Source: Lysinibacillus boronitolerans JCM 21713 = 10a = NBRC 103108 (GTDB lineage: Bacteria > Bacillota > Bacilli > Bacillales_A > Planococcaceae). Taken from it: a stretch of DNA of 64,000 nucleotides. A program made the position numbers and the translations under genes. The notes below the pieces were generated by a model that did no database searches, was not told the DNA's origin, and was given only the letters and a program-made list of their open reading frames with translations. Each line of letters begins with the position of its first letter. Within the stretch, counting starts at the first letter, position 1. This document shows, piece after piece, positions 1 through 7,775 of the stretch. The DNA is taken from assembly GCF_000772935.1 (NCBI RefSeq), contig NZ_JPVR01000076.1, positions 62,001 to 126,000 of the forward strand. Reading direction: 5' to 3'.

Positions 1-1630
1 AAGTTGGGAATGCTCCTTTGTATTCTTCAATTAAGAAGGCAACAAAACGTTCCATTGTTGATACAACACCACGGTGGATAACAACTGGACGATGAGGCTT
101 ACCATCTTCCCCAACATAAGTTAGGTCGAAGCGTTCTGGTAATAAGAAGTCTAATTGCACTGTAGATAAAGTCTCTTCTTTCCCAATCGCTGTTTTTACT
201 TGAACGTCAAGTTTAGGACCATAGAATGCAGCCTCACCTTCCGCTTCAAAGTAGTCTAAGCCAAGTTCATCCATTGCTTCTTTTAGCATGCTTTGTGCTT
301 TTTCCCACATTGCATCATCATCGAAGTATTTCTCAGTATCTGCTGGGTCGCGATAAGATAAACGGAATGAGTAATCATTAAGATCGAAATCTTTATAAAC
401 CTCTAAAATTAACTGTACTACTTTTTGGAATTCCGCTTTAATTTGATCTGGGCGAACAAAAATATGGGCATCATTTAATGTCATCCCACGAACACGTTGT
501 AAGCCTGAAACAGCCCCTGACATTTCGTAACGGTGCATTGTGCCAAGCTCTGCAATACGCAATGGAAGGTTACGGTATGAATGCATGCTGTTTTTGTACA
601 CCATCATATGGTGAGGACAGTTCATCGGACGCATAATTAATGTCTCATTATCCATTTCCATTGGTGGGAAAATTGAATCTTGATAATGATCCCAGTGACC
701 AGAAGTTTGATAAAGCTCCTTAGAACCTAATACTGGTGTATAAACATGCTTATAGCCAAGTGATAATTCTTTATCGACAATATAACGTTCAATAACACGA
801 CGAATTGTTGCACCATTTGGTAACCAAAGTGGTAAACCTTGGCCAACCTTTTGAGACGTTGTGAACAGTTCTAATTCTTTTCCGATTTTACGGTGATCAC
901 GTTCTTTTGCTTCTTCTAGCATTTGGAGGTGGTGTTTTAATTCCTCTTTTTTGAAGAACGCTGTACCATAAATACGTTGTAACATTTTGTTATCAGAGTT
1001 CCCTCTCCAGTAAGCACCCGCTAATGATAAAAGCTTGAATTCACGAAGTTTACCAGTAGATGGTACGTGGATACCACGGCAAAGATCAAAAAACTCGCCT
1101 TGATAATAAATAGATACTTGCTCATCTGCAGGAATGGCTTCAAGTAATTCTAATTTATACTCATCGCCAATTTCTTCATAAAGCGCTTGTGCTTCTGCAC
1201 GGCTTACATTTTTGCGTTCCACCTCAAGGTTTTCAGCAATAATTTTCTTCATTTCTTTTTCAATGGCAGGTAGATCTTCTGCAGTGATTGGTGTTGGTGA
1301 GTCAATATCATAGTAGAAACCACCTTCAATTACCGGACCAATCCCAAGCTTTACATCTGGGAATAGACGTTTAATAGCTTGAGCTGTTAAATGGGCAGTT
1401 GAGTGACGTAAAATTTCAAGTGCTTCCTCATCATCTTGTGTAATGATTGCAATTGTTGCATCCTCTTCAATTGGTGTTTTTAAATCCACTAACACACCAT
1501 TAATTTTACCTGCATAAGCTTTTTTACGTAAGCCAGGGCTAATGGATAATGCTACGTCATCAGTTGATGTGCCTTTTGCAAATTCCTTTACAGCGCCATC
1601 TGGGAAAGTTAATTTAATCATTTCTGACAT
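1..1630 (-). CDS. thrS: Threonyl-tRNA synthetase, 3' end missing
   Basis: Charges tRNA-Thr with threonine in the cytosol (class II synthetase). The visible 543 codons cover the N-terminal TGS domain (starting [12 protein letters not shown]), the editing domain with the HSTAHL motif near residue 70, and the class II catalytic core including [10 protein letters not shown]. The family is usually about 640 residues, so roughly the last 100, mainly the anticodon-binding domain, lie outside the window. The reading frame ends in EEYKGAFPT, which normally leads into that domain. The ATG start at 1630 is preceded by an AAAGGAG ribosome-binding site. Expression is controlled by the T-box leader upstream. 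Identification is very secure. Confidence 0.97.
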   Translation of the reverse strand, partial: MSEMIKLTFPDGAVKEFAKGTSTDDVALSISPGLRKKAYAGKINGVLVDLKTPIEEDATIAIITQDDEEALEILRHSTAHLTAQAIKRLFPDVKLGIGPVIEGGFYYDIDSPTPITAEDLPAIEKEMKKIIAENLEVERKNVSRAEAQALYEEIGDEYKLELLEAIPADEQVSIYYQGEFFDLCRGIHVPSTGKLREFKLLSLAGAYWRGNSDNKMLQRIYGTAFFKKEELKHHLQMLEEAKERDHRKIGKELELFTTSQKVGQGLPLWLPNGATIRRVIERYIVDKELSLGYKHVYTPVLGSKELYQTSGHWDHYQDSIFPPMEMDNETLIMRPMNCPHHMMVYKNSMHSYRNLPLRIAELGTMHRYEMSGAVSGLQRVRGMTLNDAHIFVRPDQIKAEFQKVVQLILEVYKDFDLNDYSFRLSYRDPADTEKYFDDDAMWEKAQSMLKEAMDELGLDYFEAEGEAAFYGPKLDVQVKTAIGKEETLSTVQLDFLLPERFDLTYVGEDGKPHRPVVIHRGVVSTMERFVAFLIEEYKGAFPT

Positions 1631-1757
1631 ATTCTTTGCACTCCTTTGTTTTTGATAAATACATAATGCTTGATGAGCAATGTTTGTGTGACTCTACGGC
1701 TTGGTTTGAGCGAAGCCACCACTTCTCACATCGATTTCAATGAAATCTGAGAAAAAT

Positions 1758-2015
1758 AAAAAAAGCTCCGTCCCTCACAAAAGGGACGAAGCGTATGCTC
1801 GTGGTTCCACCCTTCTTCCTTCCGACTTACATAAAGTCAGACGAAGCTCAAGGCTAGCTAACGGGCTAGGGACCGGCGAAAGATTATCCCTTTCGCTGCT
1901 CAGTAGGTAGTAAATAATGTGCCCATACTAGGAAGTTTTCAGCCGATGACTTCCCTCTCTTAAAGCTGATACACAAAATTCATGTCCTCATCAATGCATA
2001 TTGATATTAAGTATA
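1758..2015 (-). promoter_or_regulatory. T-box leader of thrS (specifier ACC)
   Basis: Tandem sign of a tRNA-sensing leader: the T-box sequence GGGTGGAACCACG lies at 1812-1800 on the minus strand, just before a terminator hairpin at 1792-1765 (arms about 11 bp, one mismatch) followed by a T run. Upstream is a stem I region with an AGAGA element and, on its 3' side, ACTACCTACTGAG, in which ACC (1908-1906) can serve as threonine specifier. Uncharged tRNA-Thr would stabilise the antiterminator and allow thrS transcription. The specifier is read by eye, not from a folded model. Confidence 0.9.
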
Positions 2016-2021
2016 TGAGTC

Positions 2022-2050
2022 AGTATACGCTCGATTGTCGAAAAATGCAA
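2022..2050 (-). promoter_or_regulatory. Sigma-A promoter of the thrS T-box transcript
   Basis: On the minus strand TTGCAT (2050-2045) and TATACT (2027-2022) are separated by exactly 17 bases, close to the vegetative consensus. The predicted start, about 2015, is just ahead of the T-box stem I. It separates thrS transcription from the dnaB-dnaI unit. Confidence 0.7.
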
Positions 2051-2059
2051 CTATCAATG

Positions 2060-2998
2060 TTACATCCGACGATTTTTACCCCGCATTTCGATCGGCACTG
2101 TTAGGGCTTTAATTCGCTCCATAATTCGTCCCGCTTTGACAACCTCAATATCACCTTTTTGTGACTGTGCTAAGTGATGCTCTAATTCTTCATAGTTAAA
2201 ATTAGACGTAATAAAAGTTGGCAATTGCTCTGCCATACGATAATGGAAAATAGTCCCCAAAATTTCATCACGTGTCCAGGCAGTCATCGTCTCCGCGCCT
2301 AAATCATCTAGCATTAAGACAGGTGCTTTTTTAATATAATCAATTTTCTCATTCAATGTATTATCGCCAATAGCATTTTTCATTTCTCGTAAAAACTCTG
2401 GAACAAAAACTACTACAGAGCGGATTTTAATAGATGCTAATTCATTGGCCAATGCACCAAGTACAAAGGATTTCCCTACACCAAATTTACCATATAGGTA
2501 AAAACCTTTTGCAGGTAATTGACCAGTTTCTTTTGTTAATTTAACAAATTGAGCTGCTTTTTGTGCAATCGCCACACGTGATTCATCATCAATACTTAAA
2601 TCATGAATTGTTGCTTGTAGTACATCTTTTGGCATATGCATACTTGCAATCATATTCGCAACATCTCGGCGTTCTTCTTCCCTGATCTTTTGCTCACAGC
2701 GCACATAGTCCATTTCAATAGAGTTCCGAACAACCCTTAATGTCGGGAGGAACCCTTTTAAATAGTTTGTACAATGTTCTGTATTATCACACCCACAGCA
2801 CTCAGTAGATTGACTAATAAACTCATGTAGTTTAGGTAAATTTCGCTCAACATTGTCATAGTTTAATTCATCTGCATGCTGTGCTAAAAATTCCTGCACA
2901 TGTGGGTGCTCTAAAATTTCACGTCGCATGGCTTCATAGCGTTCTTGAAACGAGGGTACGTTAATTGCTCGCTTTAGTGGTCCATTTATAGGTTCGAT
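2060..2998 (-). CDS. dnaI: Primosomal protein DnaI, helicase loader (apparent AUC start)
   Basis: AAA+ ATPase that loads the replicative helicase together with DnaB and DnaD. A cysteine-rich zinc-binding motif (CCGCDNTEHC) lies near residue 65; Walker A is GKFGVGKS and Walker B is VLMLDDLGAE. The first in-frame ATG (2929) would give 289 residues and lose a conserved N-terminus. Reading upstream in frame gives EPINGPLKRAIN, matching B. subtilis DnaI (MEPIGRSLQG..., from memory), with ATC at 2998-2996 in the position of its Met. AAGGTGA lies 6 bases before that ATC. A TGA blocks any longer extension, so the 312-residue form begins with a non-standard AUC or the base is a sequencing error. It follows dnaB by 18 bases. 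Confidence 0.9.
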   Translation of the reverse strand: MEPINGPLKRAINVPSFQERYEAMRREILEHPHVQEFLAQHADELNYDNVERNLPKLHEFISQSTECCGCDNTEHCTNYLKGFLPTLRVVRNSIEMDYVRCEQKIREEERRDVANMIASMHMPKDVLQATIHDLSIDDESRVAIAQKAAQFVKLTKETGQLPAKGFYLYGKFGVGKSFVLGALANELASIKIRSVVVFVPEFLREMKNAIGDNTLNEKIDYIKKAPVLMLDDLGAETMTAWTRDEILGTIFHYRMAEQLPTFITSNFNYEELEHHLAQSQKGDIEVVKAGRIMERIKALTVPIEMRGKNRRM

Positions 2999-3016
2999 TA
3001 CTGCTCACCTTCTTTA

Positions 3017-4381
3017 CTATTCGCTTTTTCCTAGCATCTCTAATATTTTTTGTCGCTCTTTTTCAAAATCTATAGTACTAGTGGTAGATTCCTCTTGATT
3101 TTCATTTCGTTTATAGAACCATTCAGGCACTTTTTCTTCACGTTGATATCTTGAACGTCCCTTTGACTGTTGACTCGTTTTATTGGGAGTTTGCGGCTTG
3201 TTTTTCCAAGCTGTATATTTATCATGCTCTTGGCGTGCAAGTTCCATTGCTTCCTTAGCAGTCTGGACATTTTTACGTACCCAATGATCAGCAATCGTTT
3301 CCACATATTTTTTAGGGAGCTTCATATCTGTTGTTAGCATAACGTATTCTAACAATGCATTAACCACTCCAATTGGCATGCCATGTTGAACGATTAAATT
3401 TTCTGCAAGCTGGACAGAGGTTTGTAATGGTTCTTTACCATTATTTATATCTCTTAAAACTTGGACAGGCGCCGTTGTTTCTAAATAGTGTTGAAGCTCC
3501 TGATCCTTGGTTTTTTGTCCAGCTTCTGCTACTGGTAAAGGATCAGTGACACGCGCAAGTTTTGGCGGCTCCTTGGATACGGTTAATTTATAAAAATCAG
3601 CAGCAGCCTTTCGTAAACGTTCCTGAGAAATTCCTAGATCATCATCTAAAGCAAGTATTACTACTTTTTGCATATCAAGGGCTGTTAAATGATATAAAAA
3701 TGCCAATTTGGCTATAGCTTCACGCACTTCAAATGTCAACAAATTGGAAGGTACCAATTGCTCAGACAAACCAGCTTGCAATAAATCAAAATCGAATTGC
3801 TCCAAATAAAAAGGATATACTTTTTGCTGTTTATCCTTATGACTCGTATCCACTTGTAAATCTGATGGAATATTGGCATGAACAGGCTTATAGACATCAA
3901 TAAAAGCACGAGATACATCCTTAAACGCCGTGTCCTTTACAGGTGACATAAAGCGCTGACGTAAGTTGCGATAAGCCTGCTCTCCAATTTTACTAAACAA
4001 AAACATCGACAGTAGCGGGTCTTTCATAAAGCTATCTGCATCTAATGGGCGCTGTAGCTCATATAAAAAACTACGCTCACCAGCATTTTCCTTTTTCCAT
4101 GTACGCAGCAAACCAATAGCTTCTAATGCAATACGAGCCTCAAACACTTTACCAATTGGTAGCCCTAGCACATTCATTAAATAATAATGTGTCATTTGCT
4201 GCTTTGGCATTTGCTCTGCTTCTGCCCATAATGTTAAATAGAGGCTAATTGGCTCTGATCCCGTTAATGGTTGATAAAATAATGTAACTAATTGACGCTC
4301 TTGCGTAGAAAATGCATGAGGTAGACGAATGTCGAAAGGATCGCCAGGCTGCAATTCCTTATATAAATGAATCAACGTCAT
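3017..4381 (-). CDS. dnaB: Replication initiation/membrane attachment protein DnaB
   Basis: Firmicute helicase co-loader of 454 residues, needed for initiation at oriC and restart with DnaD and DnaI; not the DnaB helicase of E. coli. The N-terminal winged-helix region (LYLTLWAEAEQM) and the C-terminal DnaB_2/DnaD-like domain (about residues 300-400, ending in VRKNVQTAKEAMELARQE) are recognisable, followed by a charged, low-complexity tail. The ATG start has a GAGAGG ribosome-binding site. It lies 16 bases after nrdR and just upstream of dnaI, the conserved nrdR-dnaB-dnaI order. Confidence 0.95.
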   Translation of the reverse strand: MTLIHLYKELQPGDPFDIRLPHAFSTQERQLVTLFYQPLTGSEPISLYLTLWAEAEQMPKQQMTHYYLMNVLGLPIGKVFEARIALEAIGLLRTWKKENAGERSFLYELQRPLDADSFMKDPLLSMFLFSKIGEQAYRNLRQRFMSPVKDTAFKDVSRAFIDVYKPVHANIPSDLQVDTSHKDKQQKVYPFYLEQFDFDLLQAGLSEQLVPSNLLTFEVREAIAKLAFLYHLTALDMQKVVILALDDDLGISQERLRKAAADFYKLTVSKEPPKLARVTDPLPVAEAGQKTKDQELQHYLETTAPVQVLRDINNGKEPLQTSVQLAENLIVQHGMPIGVVNALLEYVMLTTDMKLPKKYVETIADHWVRKNVQTAKEAMELARQEHDKYTAWKNKPQTPNKTSQQSKGRSRYQREEKVPEWFYKRNENQEESTTSTIDFEKERQKILEMLGKSE

Positions 4382-4397
4382 TCATCCTCTCTTTTTG

Positions 4398-4868
4398 CTA
4401 TGATTTCTTCTCCGTTTGACGTTGAATAATGTCCTTTATTTCCTCAATAAAGACATTGATATCTTTAAACTGACGGTAGACCGACGCAAAACGCACATAG
4501 GCAACCTCATCAATTTTGGCTAAGCGGTCCATGACCATTTCGCCAACATCTTCTGAGCGTACTTCCGAATTTCCAATACGACGAAGATCTTTTTCAATGG
4601 ACAAAACAAGTTCCTCCAGCACATCAAGTGCCACTGGACGTTTTTCACAAGCACGAATAAGCCCACGAAGTACCTTCTCACGGCTAAACTCTTCTCGTGA
4701 ACCTTCCTTTTTCACAACGACTAATGGCGTCTCTTCAATTTTTTCAAACGTTGTAAAACGGAAGCCACATGACTCACATTCACGACGTCTACGAATTTCT
4801 TTATTATCATCTACTGGCCTCGAATCCACAACACGCGTTCCGTTAAATTGGCAAGATGGACATCTCAT
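4398..4868 (-). CDS. nrdR: Transcriptional repressor NrdR
   Basis: ATP/dATP-sensing repressor of ribonucleotide reductase genes. The N-terminal zinc ribbon carries CPSC at residues 3-6 and CESCGF near residue 31. An ATP-cone domain covers about residues 45-140 ([15 protein letters not shown]). At 156 residues it is the family's normal size. The ATG at 4868 follows a CAGGAGAG ribosome-binding site. First gene of the nrdR-dnaB-dnaI run. The speD gene found beside it in B. subtilis is not present here. Confidence 0.97.
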   Translation of the reverse strand: MRCPSCQFNGTRVVDSRPVDDNKEIRRRRECESCGFRFTTFEKIEETPLVVVKKEGSREEFSREKVLRGLIRACEKRPVALDVLEELVLSIEKDLRRIGNSEVRSEDVGEMVMDRLAKIDEVAYVRFASVYRQFKDINVFIEEIKDIIQRQTEKKS

Positions 4869-5005
4869 ATAATTACTCTCCTGGTTTACAACAATTTAAT
4901 ATATCTATTATAACAAATTTCCTACATGTAAGAAAAGTGCATTCACGTTTGTGAGCTCATGATAAATCTAAAGCACCTGAAGAATAAGGAAAGCTATTGC
5001 AAAAA

Positions 5006-5042
5006 AGAGCACATTGAAACCTTTTCGATTTCAATGTGCTCT
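5006..5042 (-). terminator. Terminator of gapB
   Basis: Perfect 14-bp stem with arms AGAGCACATTGAAA and TTTCAATGTGCTCT and a 9-base loop, followed on the minus strand by a run of T. It lies 12 bases beyond the gapB stop codon. Confidence 0.9.
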
Positions 5043-5054
5043 CTATAGAAATTA

Positions 5055-6077
5055 TTATGCGTTTACTGTTTCTAAAGCATTTGCCACTTTTTTCACAAGG
5101 TCAACAACACGTGCAGAGTAGCCCCACTCGTTATCATACCAAGCAAGTACTTTTACTTTGCGATTACCTAACACCATTGTAGAAAGTCCATCAACTGTTG
5201 AAGAATAAGTTGTTGTATTGTAATCAGCAGATACTAATGGTTCTACAGAGAAATTAAGAATACCCTTCATTGGACCTTCAGTTGCTGCTTTTACAAATGC
5301 AGCATTGACAGCATCAACTGTTACATCTGTATTTAAATCTACTACAAGGTCAACTAAAGATACATTTGGTGTTGGAACACGAAGAGCCATACCATGAATT
5401 TTACCTTCTAATTCAGGTAAAACTAATTTTAATGCTTTTGCTGCACCTGTAGATGTTGGGATAATGGATTGGGCGCATCCGCGTGCACGTCGTAAATCTT
5501 TATGCGGATTGTCTAAGTTCTTTTGGTCATTTGTATAAGCATGAACTGTTGTCATTAAGCCATTCTCAATACCAAATGTGTCATTCAATACTTTTGCTAC
5601 TGGCGCTAAGCAGTTTGTAGTACAAGAAGCATTTGAAATAACATCATGTTTAGCAATATCCAATTTGTCATCATTTACACCTAAAACAATTGTTACATCC
5701 TCGTTTTTACCTGGTGCTGTTAAGATTACCTTTTTCGCGCCAGCTTCTAAGTGCATGGCTGCTTTATCACGTTCATTAAATTTTCCTGTAGCTTCAATCA
5801 CGATATCTACACCCATTGTAGACCAAGGTAATTTTAATGGATCACGTTCACTAATAATTTGAACACGTTTACCATTTACAACTAAAGCATCGCCTGCTGG
5901 TTCTACCGTACCTTCAAAAGTTCCGTGATTTGTGTCATACTTAATCAAATGTGCTAACGTTTCTGCAGGATAGCTTGCGTTAATCGCAACGATGTTTAAA
6001 TCTTGTTGTACGATAGCCTGGCGGAAAACCATACGTCCGATACGCCCGAAACCATTAATAGCAATTGATACTGTCAT
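5055..6077 (-). CDS. gapB: NADP-dependent glyceraldehyde-3-phosphate dehydrogenase (gluconeogenic)
   Basis: Interconverts glyceraldehyde-3-phosphate and 1,3-bisphosphoglycerate. The Rossmann motif [10 protein letters not shown] is at the N-terminus and the catalytic cysteine is in SNASCTTNC near residue 152. The length of 340, the [21 protein letters not shown] segment and the chromosomal position between nrdR and coaE point to GapB rather than glycolytic GapA (family knowledge). In B. subtilis GapB works in the gluconeogenic direction with NADP(H) and is repressed by CcpN on glucose; a CcpN-like site is present upstream here. Confidence 0.93.
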   Translation of the reverse strand: MTVSIAINGFGRIGRMVFRQAIVQQDLNIVAINASYPAETLAHLIKYDTNHGTFEGTVEPAGDALVVNGKRVQIISERDPLKLPWSTMGVDIVIEATGKFNERDKAAMHLEAGAKKVILTAPGKNEDVTIVLGVNDDKLDIAKHDVISNASCTTNCLAPVAKVLNDTFGIENGLMTTVHAYTNDQKNLDNPHKDLRRARGCAQSIIPTSTGAAKALKLVLPELEGKIHGMALRVPTPNVSLVDLVVDLNTDVTVDAVNAAFVKAATEGPMKGILNFSVEPLVSADYNTTTYSSTVDGLSTMVLGNRKVKVLAWYDNEWGYSARVVDLVKKVANALETVNA

Positions 6078-6137
6078 TTATAATATCCTCCTGTGAGTAC
6101 ATACTCAGATTAATTAATTATATACTTTATGGTGATT

Positions 6138-6148
6138 AGTATAACACA
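6138..6148 (-). promoter_or_regulatory. Candidate CcpN operator and -10 region of gapB
   Basis: The minus strand reads TGTGTTATACT, which fits the CcpN consensus recalled as TRTGHYATAYW at every position. It overlaps a TATACT -10 box about 55 bases before the gapB start codon; the -35 (GTTCAT or TTCATC) is weak. Only one copy was found, whereas B. subtilis gapB has two. Confidence 0.5.
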
Positions 6149-6233
6149 ATTTTAAAAAAGATGAACATTATATATTGAGAATATAAAAGTTCTTATTTTC
6201 TGAAAAATTATTCTTTATTATGGCGTTTCACCA

Positions 6234-6270
6234 TAAAAAAATGCGCAGCAAGGTCGGCTTGCTACGCATC
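6234..6270 (-). terminator. Terminator of polA-mutM-coaE operon
   Basis: Hairpin with arms ATGCGCAGCAAG and GCTTGCTACGCAT (one mismatch), followed on the minus strand by seven T. It lies 14 bases after the coaE stop. Confidence 0.88.
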
Positions 6271-6283
6271 ATAAAAGAACTCA

Positions 6284-6877
6284 TTAAATAACATCCCAAT
6301 AATGTAGGATTTTTTTTAATTGTTCTTCTGTACTTTCTATATTTTCATTATTATAAATGACCGCATGTGCTCCTTTTTCTTTGACAGACATCGGCAGTTG
6401 AGAGTGCATACGTGCCAATGCATCTTCTTTAGATAAATTATTTCGTTCCATTAAACGTCGAAGCTGAACTTCTTCACTGACCGATACCACAATGATACGT
6501 TCCACAAAATGTTGAAGCTTACTTTCGAATAACAACGGGATGTCCATCACAACATGCTCATGTCCTGCTTCTAAATAGGCATCACGCTGACGTAACATTT
6601 CTTTTCTGATTGCTGGATGCATGATATCATTTAACGTTTTGCGTTTGGCAGGCTCATGGAATATGATATCTCCCAGCATTGTTCGGTTCAAATTGCCATC
6701 CTCAAGCAAAATAGCTTGTCCGAAGCTTTCAGCAATCAATGCTAATGTCTCTGTTCCAGGTTCTACGACATCTCGTGCTACAACATCTGCATCAACAATC
6801 GGTAAACCCAGTTCGCTCATCATTTTAGCTACTGTACTTTTTCCACTTGCAATACTTCCTGTAAGTCCGATAATCAT
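6284..6877 (-). CDS. coaE: Dephospho-CoA kinase
   Basis: Last step of coenzyme A synthesis: phosphorylates the 3'-hydroxyl of dephospho-CoA. The P-loop GLTGSIASGKST lies at residues 4-15, and VDADVVARDVVEPG and the MDIPLLFES segment are typical. The start used here is the ATG at 6877, giving MIIGLTGS and 197 residues, the usual size, with AAAGGGGAT ahead of it. The longer reading adds 19 residues that overlap mutM and have no such site. It is 13 bases after mutM, in a polA-mutM-coaE operon. Confidence 0.96.
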   Translation of the reverse strand: MIIGLTGSIASGKSTVAKMMSELGLPIVDADVVARDVVEPGTETLALIAESFGQAILLEDGNLNRTMLGDIIFHEPAKRKTLNDIMHPAIRKEMLRQRDAYLEAGHEHVVMDIPLLFESKLQHFVERIIVVSVSEEVQLRRLMERNNLSKEDALARMHSQLPMSVKEKGAHAVIYNNENIESTEEQLKKILHYWDVI

Positions 6878-6890
6878 TGCTAAATCCCCT

Positions 6891-7763
6891 TTAATGTTGA
6901 CAATTTGGGCAAAAGACAGAGGTACGCCCTCCAATTGTCATTTGACTTGTTGCCGTTTCACATGCTGGACAAACCTTTTTCCCATACATTTTTAATCGAT
7001 TCTGCATACTCCCGGCTTCTCCATTAATATTCCGATAATCAGAAATAGTCGAACCTCCCGCTTCAATGCTTTGACGTAGGACAGCAACAATCTCCTCAAA
7101 TAATGCCCGCTTCCGCTTTTCACTAATGCGGTTCATTTTGCGTGCAGGGTGAATTTTCTGAGCAAACAATGCCTCCGTTGCATAAATATTGCCACAGCCC
7201 GAAATGACTTGCCCATCCATAATTACTTCTTTTACAGCTTTATTTTCATATTTCGGTAGCTTAGATTTTGTTATAAAAAAATCACATGCTCGTTCATCAA
7301 ATGGCTCTGGTGCCATTTTTGTCAATGGCGCATGATCTTCAATTTTTGTCAGAAAACGAAGTTCACCGAAACGGCGAATATCTGAATAGATCAAGTATCC
7401 CCCATCTGCCATTTCAAATGTCGCATGGATATGCTTTTGAAATTTCGCCTCATTAATTTCTTCGGGTGAATTCACAACAAACCAAGCACCTGTCATCCCT
7501 AAGTGACTGACAAGAACATATGGAGCATCATCCTTCAGCAAATGAAAGAAAATATATTTTGCTCTTCGTTCAATTTTGGTAATGGTCATCTGGGACAAAG
7601 TACTTTCAAAAGTATCTGGCTCTGCTTGTTTAACAATACATTGTTTCCCCTCACTAAAAGAGAAATGTACTCGTTCAGACAGCTGTACCTGATGAATGGT
7701 ACGTCCTTCAACCTTTGGCTTCAATGCCTGGACGACACCTTCTACCTCTGGTAATTCAGGCAT
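6891..7763 (-). CDS. mutM: Formamidopyrimidine-DNA glycosylase
   Basis: Base-excision repair enzyme removing 8-oxoguanine and formamidopyrimidines, with AP-lyase activity. It begins MPELPEVEGV, where the processed Pro1 is the catalytic nucleophile and Glu2 assists. VSHLGMTG and the helix-two-turn-helix region ISGCGNIYATEALF are present. The zinc finger at the C-terminus has CPAC and CPNC. The length of 290 is slightly above the typical 275. Placed 12 bases after polA, so translesion, repair and CoA genes share a transcript. Confidence 0.97.
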   Translation of the reverse strand: MPELPEVEGVVQALKPKVEGRTIHQVQLSERVHFSFSEGKQCIVKQAEPDTFESTLSQMTITKIERRAKYIFFHLLKDDAPYVLVSHLGMTGAWFVVNSPEEINEAKFQKHIHATFEMADGGYLIYSDIRRFGELRFLTKIEDHAPLTKMAPEPFDERACDFFITKSKLPKYENKAVKEVIMDGQVISGCGNIYATEALFAQKIHPARKMNRISEKRKRALFEEIVAVLRQSIEAGGSTISDYRNINGEAGSMQNRLKMYGKKVCPACETATSQMTIGGRTSVFCPNCQH

Positions 7764-7775
7764 TTGAACCCCTCC

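Noticed and set aside
4516-4872. 118-codon plus-strand open frame
   Set aside because: Antisense shadow of nrdR, low-complexity Ser/Arg-rich translation.
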